From Deltaproteobacteria bacterium (GTDB taxonomy: Bacteria; Desulfobacterota; Desulfuromonadia; Desulfuromonadales; BM103), in assembly GCA_019313185.1 (NCBI GenBank), contig JAFDBS010000103.1, positions 1 through 38,189 on the forward strand: 38,189 nt of DNA. Direction: 5' to 3'. The number at the start of each line of letters is the position of its first letter. Position 1 is the first letter of the stretch. The translations under genes and the position numbers were made by a program. Shown here piece after piece: positions 10,001 through 18,163 of this stretch. The notes under the pieces were generated by a model. That model had not been told where the DNA came from. It searched no databases and was given only the letters and a program-made list of their open reading frames with translations.

Positions 10001-10510
10001 ATGGAAATCATTTTAACTGAAAACGTCAAAGGTCTTGGTAATATTGGTGAAGTAGTCAATGTCAAGCCTGGTTTCGCCCGCAATTTTCTGATTCCTAAAG
10101 GTATGGCGGTCGTGGCCAGCCAGCAAAACATGAAAGAGCTTGAGCACCACAAGCGCCAGTTGACACGAAAGGCAGAAAAGCTCAGTCAGGAGGCGGCTGA
10201 TATCAAAGCCCGCATCGAGGCTGTTGAATGCACCTTTGCTCACAAAGCCAGCGAAGAGGGCAAGCTTTTCGGATCTGTCACAACTATGGAAATCGCCGAA
10301 GGTTTGGCTGCAAAGGGAATTGAAGTTGACCGCCGGAAAATTTTACTTGAAAGCCCAATAAAATCTCTCGGTGTGCACGATGTAGAAATTAAGCTCAATG
10401 CAGGGGTTAACGCGACGATTAAAGTGCATGTTGTAGACATAAACGCACTTTCTGATGAACAAAACACTGAAAAAAGCACGCTGTCCGATTTACCGTCAGA
10501 AGAAGCCTAG
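10001..10510 (+). CDS. rplI: 50S ribosomal protein L9
   Basis: MEIILTENVKGLGNIGEVVNVKPGFARNFLIPKGMAVVAS. Confidence 0.97.
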   Translation: MEIILTENVKGLGNIGEVVNVKPGFARNFLIPKGMAVVASQQNMKELEHHKRQLTRKAEKLSQEAADIKARIEAVECTFAHKASEEGKLFGSVTTMEIAEGLAAKGIEVDRRKILLESPIKSLGVHDVEIKLNAGVNATIKVHVVDINALSDEQNTEKSTLSDLPSEEA

Positions 10511-10541
10511 TCTTCGTTTGTAAAACATTTCTTTCACACTC

Positions 10542-10570
10542 CTGAGGGCCCAGAATGAATGGGTCGTCAG
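10542..10570 (+). promoter_or_regulatory. Intercistronic stem-loop between rplI and dnaB
   Basis: CTGAGGGCCCA-GAATGAA-TGGGTCGTCAG; 10 of 11 positions can pair (one G-U), no U-tract. Confidence 0.5.
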
Positions 10571-10592
10571 CTGCGATCAGACCGAGGCGAAG

Positions 10593-11978
10593 GTGAAAGA
10601 ACATACCGAACATCGCTTGCCTCCACAGAACCTTGAGGCAGAAATGTCTGTTCTTGGAGGAATTCTCTTAGAGAATGATGCGCTCAACCGCGCTTTGGAA
10701 GTTTTGCGTCCCGATGATTTTTACCGGGAGGCACACCGCAAAATTTTCAAGGCCCTGATTGCACTTTCCGAAAGAAGTGAACCTGCAGATCTTGTGACGC
10801 TTATAGCGGCCTTGAAGCAGGAATCTGCCCTTGAAGAAGTTGGCGGAAGTGCATATTTAGCCCGACTGATTGATTTTGTGCCCACGGCGGCTAATGTTTC
10901 CTATTATTGTCGCATGGTCAAAGAAAAGGCGGTTTCGCGTGAACTGATCAAGGTCGCTACAGAAATTGCCGGCAGAGGTTACGAAGGTGGAGAAGTTGAT
11001 GCAACTCTAGACTGGGCAGAAGGTGAAATCTTCAAGATTGCCAATATGAAAGCCCGGCCATCTTATTTTTCAACAAAGGACATCGTCAAAGATACAATCA
11101 AAACTATTGAAAAACTCTATGACCGTAAAGAACTGATCACCGGGGTGCCCACAGGTTTTGCCGACCTTGACAACATGACCTCTGGTTTGCAGGGCGGCGA
11201 CTTGATCATTATTGCCGGTCGGCCATCCATGGGCAAAACGGCATTTTGCCTTAATCTTGTTGAATATGCCACCATGCGGGCCTCAGAGCCGATCCCTGCC
11301 GTTGTGTTTTCTTTAGAGATGAGCAAAGAGCAATTGGTTCAACGGTTGCTTTGTTCAGTTGCCAGAATTGATTCAAACCGGGTAAGACGCGGGCATTTGG
11401 CGCAAAGTGAATTTCCGACCTTAGTGAAAGCCGCTGGCATTATTTCCGAAGCGCCAATCTTCATTGATGATACTCCGGCAATCAGCGTGCTCGAACTTCG
11501 TTCCAAGGCACGTCGCCTGAAGGCGGAACACCAGATCGGTTTAATCGTCGTTGATTACCTTCAGTTGATGCAAGGGTCACGTTCAACCAGTTCAGAAAAC
11601 CGCCAGCAGGAGATTTCTGAAATTTCCCGTTCATTAAAAGCATTGGCTAAGGAACTTGATGTTCCGGTCATTGCGCTATCCCAATTGAACCGCTCCTTGG
11701 AAAGCCGAACCGATAAAAGACCGATTTTGGCAGATTTGCGAGAATCAGGAGCAATTGAGCAAGATGCCGACGTAATCATGTTTCTTTACCGTGAATCGGT
11801 TTATTGTGATAAGTGCAAAAATCGCAACGAAAGCTGTGATAGAGATCATGAAAAAAATGCCGAAGTGATTATCGGCAAGCAACGCAATGGCCCTCTTGGC
11901 ACAGAACAATTGATTTTTTTGGGTGAATTTACGCGGTTTGAGAGCAAGGCAAAACGAACTGATGATTATGCAGCATGA
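10593..11978 (+). CDS. dnaB: Replicative DNA helicase DnaB
   Basis: RLPPQNLEAEMSVLGGILL, IIAGRPSMGKTAFCLN (Walker A), GLIVVDYLQLM, AEVIIGKQRNGPLG. GTG start. Confidence 0.97.
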   Translation: MKEHTEHRLPPQNLEAEMSVLGGILLENDALNRALEVLRPDDFYREAHRKIFKALIALSERSEPADLVTLIAALKQESALEEVGGSAYLARLIDFVPTAANVSYYCRMVKEKAVSRELIKVATEIAGRGYEGGEVDATLDWAEGEIFKIANMKARPSYFSTKDIVKDTIKTIEKLYDRKELITGVPTGFADLDNMTSGLQGGDLIIIAGRPSMGKTAFCLNLVEYATMRASEPIPAVVFSLEMSKEQLVQRLLCSVARIDSNRVRRGHLAQSEFPTLVKAAGIISEAPIFIDDTPAISVLELRSKARRLKAEHQIGLIVVDYLQLMQGSRSTSSENRQQEISEISRSLKALAKELDVPVIALSQLNRSLESRTDKRPILADLRESGAIEQDADVIMFLYRESVYCDKCKNRNESCDRDHEKNAEVIIGKQRNGPLGTEQLIFLGEFTRFESKAKRTDDYAA

Positions 11979-12043
11979 TTTTGATTGTTCAATAAAATTG
12001 CATAAGAGTTCCTGTTTAACCTGCCAGAACTAAAGCTACACAA

Positions 12044-12574
12044 CTATGGCTGAGTCACAGCTTTAATGTGCCGGCGGTATCGAACATAGCTAAATCCTTC
12101 ATAAACCCTTTTCTCCTCAGCTAGCCAGTTTCGCCGATCAAGTTCTGGAAAGTATCTGTCTCCTTTAAAAGTTCCCTTGATCCAGGATATGTGAAGACAA
12201 TCGGCGACTGATAACGCCATTTGATAGGGCCCGACACCACCTATCACATAGATGGGCTTGCCAATGCGCAATCCTAAGACTAGGGATTGGAAGAAAGAGC
12301 GACATGTGATCGCTCCTGGAAAGCTTTTTGGCGATTTAGTGAGGACGATGTTGATGCGGTTTGCTAATGGTTTTTCAAGAGATTGAAATGTATGAGATCC
12401 CATGATGACAGTGTTATCGAAAGTCATTTCTCTGAATAACAGCCTCTCTTCCGGCATGTCCCAGGGGATCTGGTTTTTGCAGCCTATAACGCGGTCATCA
12501 GTCATTGCAACAACGATCGCAAGCTGAGGTTCTCGCAATGTACTGACTCTATTTGTGTTTTTTGGGATAGCCAA
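12044..12574 (-). CDS. folA: Dihydrofolate reductase
   Basis: LAIVVAMTDDRVIGCKNQIPWDMPEERLLFREMT...VIMGSHTFQSL...PIYVIGGVGPYQMAL. Confidence 0.93.
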   Translation of the reverse strand: MAIPKNTNRVSTLREPQLAIVVAMTDDRVIGCKNQIPWDMPEERLLFREMTFDNTVIMGSHTFQSLEKPLANRINIVLTKSPKSFPGAITCRSFFQSLVLGLRIGKPIYVIGGVGPYQMALSVADCLHISWIKGTFKGDRYFPELDRRNWLAEEKRVYEGFSYVRYRRHIKAVTQP

Positions 12575-12793
12575 AAGTCACCTTAAAATAAAAAACTGTA
12601 ATTACGGCATTTCAAATGCGCTGTTACCGGGTCTCTGGTCTAGCTAGAAGTCTTTTCTAACAATTTTTGGTTGTGGAGGCTGTAAAAAATAATACAGGTA
12701 ATAATTGGGTTTCGCTTAACCCAGTCTACGGATACGGCAAAGGATTGGGTGTACGCGTCTTCATTCAATTATTTGCGTGCTATGAAAAACGTT

Positions 12794-14230
12794 TTAACCA
12801 TTTCGCTTGATATCAATTTCTAACGTCTGAATTTTTTTGCGAAGTGTATTGCGATTAATTCCAAGTATCTCTGCCGCTCTGACCTGGTTGCCCCGCATTT
12901 TATTTAGAACAATATTGATAAGAGGGCGTTCCATTTGGTGTAAGACCATCTCGTAAAGGTTGTCCATGTCTTGCAAATCCATCTGAGCTAAAGCGTTCTC
13001 CAATTTGTTTGCAATCAAGCCTTCCAGAGAAGAATCGCCTCTGACGTCTGAAGATGTATCGCACAGGTCGGGAAAATCCTCGACAGCGAGGAGGGCGTCC
13101 GGCGAGAGAAGGGCTGCTCTTTGAATGACATTTTCCAGTTCACGAACGTTGCCTGGCCAATGATAGTTAATCAGGACGTCCATAGCTTCGCTGGTCACAC
13201 CTTTAGCATTGGTTGCATATTCCTCATGGGTACGAGAGAGGAAAAAATCCACTAATGCCGGGATGTCTTCCTGCCTGTCTCTCAACGGAGGCAGCTCCAG
13301 TGGCACAACATTAAGTCGATAGAATAAATCTTCACGAAACTCTCTCTCGCGAACTTTGTTCTTGAGATTTTGATTGGTCGCAGCAACAATCCTCACATCG
13401 ATTTGAATATTGGAACTTCCGCCTGTACGAGTAACTTCCTTTTCCTGTAAAACCCTCAGGAGTTTGGCCTGAAGCTCAAAGGGCATATCGCCGATCTCGT
13501 CTAAAAACAATGTGCCACCATTTGCTTGCTCAAATTTACCAATTTTACGTTCTGATGCGCCAGTGAAGGCACCTTTTTCATGACCAAACAATTCACTTTC
13601 CAGCAATTCGCGCGGAATAGCAGCACAATTTAAAGCCAAAAATGGTTTGCCAAGACGTGGACTGTTAAAGTGGATTGCCCTTGCGATTAATTCTTTGCCG
13701 GTTCCACTTTCACCGGAAATTAAAACTGTGACGTCAGAGGGTGCGACCTTGCCAAGGATCTTGTAAACGGCTTGCATTGGTTTGCTCTGACCAATAATCG
13801 TTCGATCGATTTGGTAATGATCTTTAAGCTCATCTTTCAAACGACAGACTTCTTCACTGACTTTGGAAGCTTTATTTGCTTTCAAAACGATTGCGTCCAA
13901 AGCATCCAGGTCAAAGGGCTTGGTGATGTAGTCATAAGCTCCTCGTTTCATGGCTTCAACGGCATTTTTCATTGACGATTCGGCCGTCATAATTACTACC
14001 AGCGTTTGCGGGTACTTGACCTGGATTTGACTTAACAAGTCCAAGCCCGACATGCCCGGCATTTTGATGTCCAGAATGGCTAAATCATAAGCCTGCCTGT
14101 TGCAGAGCGTTAAAGCTTCATTGCCGTTGGTGGCCAAGTCGACTTGATAACCTTGCTTGCTGAGGGCCTTTGATAAAACCCAACGGATACTCTCCTCGTC
14201 ATCGGCAACGAGTATATGTCTAATCGCCAT
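12794..14230 (-). CDS. Sigma-54-dependent response regulator, NtrC family
   Basis: Receiver domain (HILVADDEESIRWVL, LAILDIKMPGMSGLDLL), AAA+ domain (GESGTGKELIARAIH, GAFTGASERKIGKFEQANGGTLFLDEI), Fis-type HTH (RAAEILGINRNTLRKKI). Start at 14230 (MAIRHIL) preferred. Confidence 0.93.
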   Translation of the reverse strand: MAIRHILVADDEESIRWVLSKALSKQGYQVDLATNGNEALTLCNRQAYDLAILDIKMPGMSGLDLLSQIQVKYPQTLVVIMTAESSMKNAVEAMKRGAYDYITKPFDLDALDAIVLKANKASKVSEEVCRLKDELKDHYQIDRTIIGQSKPMQAVYKILGKVAPSDVTVLISGESGTGKELIARAIHFNSPRLGKPFLALNCAAIPRELLESELFGHEKGAFTGASERKIGKFEQANGGTLFLDEIGDMPFELQAKLLRVLQEKEVTRTGGSSNIQIDVRIVAATNQNLKNKVREREFREDLFYRLNVVPLELPPLRDRQEDIPALVDFFLSRTHEEYATNAKGVTSEAMDVLINYHWPGNVRELENVIQRAALLSPDALLAVEDFPDLCDTSSDVRGDSSLEGLIANKLENALAQMDLQDMDNLYEMVLHQMERPLINIVLNKMRGNQVRAAEILGINRNTLRKKIQTLEIDIKRNG

Positions 14231-14259
14231 GATGTCCTTCCTCCACAAGCTGAGTTGAT

Positions 14260-15396
14260 CTATTGTCGAAGAGGCAGTGAGATGGTGATCTCAGTCCCTT
14301 CATGTTCAGTGCTGACAATTTTTAAAAAACCACGATGGTCTTCAACGACTTTTTGAGAGATAGCTAAACCCAAACCAGTGCCCTTCGCTTTAGTTGTGAA
14401 ATATGGGGTAAAAACCCTTTCCACTTCTTCAGCAGGGATTCCACAACCATTATCGCTAATTTTGACTAATACCATGGGCGATGGACGACTGCCGGGACTC
14501 GTTAAATGGTATTCAGATGATATTTTGGTCTTAAGCCTTACCTCACCGTCTCGCTGGATTGATTCACGAGCATTTTTGACCAAATTAAGAAACAGTCTGG
14601 TCAAAAGGTTTTCATCCCCTTGGATGGGGGGGATGCTCGGATCAAGATCAAGAATAAATTTGATGTTTTTCCCCCGAGAGGCTTCTTTCTGCAATAAAAC
14701 GATATCACCGAGGATACGTGCCAAATTAACATCTGTGAACTCAACCGGACGGGGGCTCGCCAGGTCCATCAACTCCTCAATAATACCATTGATCCGCTCG
14801 GCTTCACGTATCATTACTTGGGTGTAGTCGCTGAGAGAAGGTTCATTGGAGAGCTCCATCTCTAAAAGTTGGGCGGCCCCTTTAATTCCGCCAAGCGGGT
14901 TTTTAATTTCGTGTGCAAGGCCTGCGGCCAAGGTCCCGAGCATAGAAAGCCGATCAACGCGCCTCAGAGTCTCTTCGAGCTCTTTTACGCGGCTAAGGTC
15001 TCGGATTATCAGAACAGCACCATCTTGGTTCCCTCTTTTAGAAAAAATTGGGGCAACATAAACATTGACTGGTAAAGGCGGAGACTTAGCACGAACCAAA
15101 AAAATACCTTCATCATCGGTTATCGAGCGGCCCTGTTCCAATGCCTGCTTGATCAAGTAGAGGAATGTCTCTTGGCCACAAAAAAGGTTTTGATAATCTT
15201 CGCCAATACTGTTGCGCGCCGAGCGTTCCATAAAAGACTCTGCCGCCGGATTGAACAAAGTAACCCGGCCAGATTGACCCAAGGCAATAACCGCACGGTC
15301 AATATTTTCTAGGACCAAAACGTACAGCCCGGGGTCGGAGTGAGGGGAAGCCTTGGCAATGGTCTGTTTGTTTTGGCGGTTATTATCTGCCTGCAT
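14260..15396 (-). CDS. PAS-domain sensor histidine kinase, NtrB type
   Basis: LAAGLAHEIKNPLGGIKGAAQLLEMEL (H box), LVKNARESIQRDG (N box), ISDNGCGIP, TTKAKGTGLGLAISQKVVEDHRG; adjacent to the NtrC-type regulator. Confidence 0.93.
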   Translation of the reverse strand: MQADNNRQNKQTIAKASPHSDPGLYVLVLENIDRAVIALGQSGRVTLFNPAAESFMERSARNSIGEDYQNLFCGQETFLYLIKQALEQGRSITDDEGIFLVRAKSPPLPVNVYVAPIFSKRGNQDGAVLIIRDLSRVKELEETLRRVDRLSMLGTLAAGLAHEIKNPLGGIKGAAQLLEMELSNEPSLSDYTQVMIREAERINGIIEELMDLASPRPVEFTDVNLARILGDIVLLQKEASRGKNIKFILDLDPSIPPIQGDENLLTRLFLNLVKNARESIQRDGEVRLKTKISSEYHLTSPGSRPSPMVLVKISDNGCGIPAEEVERVFTPYFTTKAKGTGLGLAISQKVVEDHRGFLKIVSTEHEGTEITISLPLRQ

Positions 15397-16345
15397 TTAT
15401 GAAAAACTCCTCCAACAACATAAACATCTGACCAATGCTTTGGCTCTGATTGATTTTCAAACGAAAAGCGGCAGCATTGTTGATGCCGCGTGTGTACCAA
15501 CAAAGATGTTTACGCATCAAACCGAGTGTTTTAGTGGGGCCAAAAACCTCGAGGGATAATTTCAGGTGCCGTTGAGCAACCCAAAAGCGCTCTTCAGGAG
15601 ATGGCGATGACAAGGGCTGATCGAAAACAGTCTCAATGGCCTGTCGAATTAACCAAGGATTACCATACCCGCCCCTTGCAATCATAATAGCGTCGCATCC
15701 TGAAGTTTCAAATATGGCTTTAACGTCGCCAGCCGTAAAGATGTCCCCGCTGCCAATGACAGGAATGGAAAGGCGCTGTTTCAAGTCTTTGATATGTTGC
15801 CAGTCTGCTTTGCCGCCAAACATTTGCACTCTCGTTCGTGGATGGATGGTGACAGCATTCACTCCCTCTTGTTCGGCGATATGGCCGATTTCAAGGTAGT
15901 TGGTATTTTCTGAGTCCCAACCTGAGCGCATTTTGATGGTCAGGGGCTTGTCGGTTGCCTGTCTAGCTGCGCGTAGCAACTGAGCAATCCTAACTGGATC
16001 ACGCATTAAGGCACTGCCGGCGCCGGACCGAACGACTTTTTTTACAGGACACCCCAGGTTAATATCGATAAGTTGTGCGGTTTCTTCAACAACTTTTATC
16101 GCTTCAGCAACGCGTTGTGGCTGATCGCCAAATAATTGAACGCCAAGAGGGGCCTCAGCGGGGACCGTTTTCAGTAGTTCACGAGTTGTTGACCCGTTGA
16201 AATACAAGCCATTGGCACTGATCATTTCTGTGAAAACCAACCCCGCACCGAAACTCTTCATGATCAACCGGTAAGGCAAGTCTGTGATCCCTGCCATTGG
16301 TGCAAGAATGATTGGGTTGTCTAGTTCGAGTGAACCAATATGCAT
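15383..16345 (-). CDS. dusB: tRNA-dihydrouridine synthase (DusB/NifR3 type)
   Basis: IILAPMAGITDLPYRLIMKSFGAGLVFTEMISANGL, DINLGCPVKKVVRSGAGSALMRDP, HPRTRVQMFGGKADW, NPWLIRQ. Start at 16345 preferred; overlaps the kinase start. Confidence 0.95.
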   Translation of the reverse strand: MHIGSLELDNPIILAPMAGITDLPYRLIMKSFGAGLVFTEMISANGLYFNGSTTRELLKTVPAEAPLGVQLFGDQPQRVAEAIKVVEETAQLIDINLGCPVKKVVRSGAGSALMRDPVRIAQLLRAARQATDKPLTIKMRSGWDSENTNYLEIGHIAEQEGVNAVTIHPRTRVQMFGGKADWQHIKDLKQRLSIPVIGSGDIFTAGDVKAIFETSGCDAIMIARGGYGNPWLIRQAIETVFDQPLSSPSPEERFWVAQRHLKLSLEVFGPTKTLGLMRKHLCWYTRGINNAAAFRLKINQSQSIGQMFMLLEEFFINAGR

Positions 16346-16709
16346 AACTCTTGTCTGCCTAAATTTTGTGCATTTTAGCATTTCTGGTGCTGAATGCAAC
16401 CGAGAAAGCACGGCTCTTTGGAAAAAATAAATCGCATACTGTATACAAGATTCGTCTTGACAGCTGACAGGTGAGTTGTTAGAACATTATTTGGCAAAAG
16501 AGACTTTTCGAGTCGCTGGGGTTTTATTCTTTCTGATATTTTGTTTCCCGTTGCATAGATGATTTGCCGATCTGATGGCTATGCATTGCATTCTAAAAAA
16601 TTGTTTGTTAACGGGTTTTGTTGATTTTTTTTGATTTTGTTGAAACAAGGGACAGTTTATCACTCGGTGGGTTTTACCCGCCACCATTCCAATTAAAAGG
16701 AGAGAGAGT

Positions 16710-18020
16710 ATGTCAACATTGAAAGAAGTCCTACGCAAAAAAATTGACGAGCACCGTCCCCGAACCACTCGCCTGGTCAAAGAATTTGGCGACATCAAGT
16801 TAGGAGATGTGACCATAGCCCAAGCTATCGGAGGTGCCCGTGGAGTCAAATGTCTTGTGACTGACATCTCTTATTTGGACCCTTATGAAGGTATTCGCTT
16901 TCGAGGGATGACCATCCCTGAAACCTTTGATGCCTTGCCTAAGGTTCCAGGCAGTGACTATCCATTTGTCGAAGGGTTCTGGTACTTATTATTGACTGGC
17001 GATGTCCCGACAATGGATCAGACCCTCGAGGTTGTTGCAGACTGGAAGGAGCGGTCCCAGATCCCAGCATATGTTATCGATGTTCTCCGCGCTCTGCCAC
17101 GAGACTCTCACCCGATGGCGATGTTCTCTTCAGCGATCTTGGCGATGCAGCGCGATTCGGTGTTTGCAAAGACGTATGCCTCGGGCAAGTTCAACAAGAT
17201 GACATGCTGGGAAGACATGTTTGAAGATGCCAACAACTTGATGGCTAAGTTAGGGCCGATAGGTGCTTATATCTACCGGATGAAGTATCAGGGAGATACG
17301 CATATTGCCGCTGATCCGGACCTCGATATGGGAGGCAACTTCGCCCGCATGATGGGTGTCCCCGCTCCTTACGACGATGTCGCCAGAATGTATTTCATCC
17401 TGCATTCGGACCATGAATCTGGCAATGTTTCCGCACATACGACACACTTGGTTGCCTCTGCTCTATCAGACGCATATTATGCGTACAGTGCAGGGATCAA
17501 CGGTTTGGCAGGTCCTTTACATGGGCTTGCCAATGAAGAAGTGTTGCGATGGACTCAGAACTTCATGCAACAACTGGGCGGCGAAGTGCCGACCGAAGAG
17601 AAACTCAAGGAAGCCCTGTGGGCGACGCTCAACAGTGGCCAGGTCATCCCGGGATATGGCCATGCGGTGTTGCGCAAAACCGACCCCCGCTACACTTCAC
17701 AGCGAGAATTCTGCCTGAAGACCGATGGCCTCAGGGATTACCCACTGTTCCAACTGATTAAGATGATTTTTGAAGTGGCTCCTGGTGTTCTGATGGAACA
17801 TGGTAAAGCCAAAAATCCGTGGCCAAATGTCGACGCCCAGTCAGGTGTTATCCAATGGTACTATGGCGTCACTCAGTATGAATTCTACACCGTACTATTC
17901 GGTATTGGCAGAGCCCTTGGCTGCTTGGCCAATATTACTTGGGACCGAGCACTTGGATATGGCATCGAACGTCCAAAGTCTGTCACCACAGCAATGTTGG
18001 AAGAGGCGGCAGGCGTCTAA
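16710..18020 (+). CDS. Citrate (Si)-synthase, eukaryotic/mitochondrial type
   Basis: RGMTIPETFDALPKVPG, HSDHESGNVSAHTTHLVASALSDAYYAYSAGINGLAGPLHGLANEEVL, PGYGHAVLRKTDPRYTSQREF, ERPKSVTT. Confidence 0.95.
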   Translation: MSTLKEVLRKKIDEHRPRTTRLVKEFGDIKLGDVTIAQAIGGARGVKCLVTDISYLDPYEGIRFRGMTIPETFDALPKVPGSDYPFVEGFWYLLLTGDVPTMDQTLEVVADWKERSQIPAYVIDVLRALPRDSHPMAMFSSAILAMQRDSVFAKTYASGKFNKMTCWEDMFEDANNLMAKLGPIGAYIYRMKYQGDTHIAADPDLDMGGNFARMMGVPAPYDDVARMYFILHSDHESGNVSAHTTHLVASALSDAYYAYSAGINGLAGPLHGLANEEVLRWTQNFMQQLGGEVPTEEKLKEALWATLNSGQVIPGYGHAVLRKTDPRYTSQREFCLKTDGLRDYPLFQLIKMIFEVAPGVLMEHGKAKNPWPNVDAQSGVIQWYYGVTQYEFYTVLFGIGRALGCLANITWDRALGYGIERPKSVTTAMLEEAAGV

Positions 18021-18044
18021 ACATCACTGATGAATTCTGCTTGC

Positions 18045-18078
18045 AAAAGGGGCGTCCAAACGAGACGCCCCTTTTGTT
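18045..18078 (+). terminator. Rho-independent terminator after citrate synthase
   Basis: AAAAGGGGCGTC-CAAACGA-GACGCCCCTTTT followed by GTTG. Confidence 0.9.
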
Positions 18079-18163
18079 GTCTTGATATGCCGAATAACTT
18101 GCATTAAATTATTTAACCTGATGGTTCATCCACGTAAATTCAATTCCTCGCCACGGAGTTTTT

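Noticed and set aside
16457-16485. TTGACA box as a sigma-70 promoter for citrate synthase
   Set aside because: No acceptable -10 hexamer at 16-18 nt spacing (candidate is TAGAAC).
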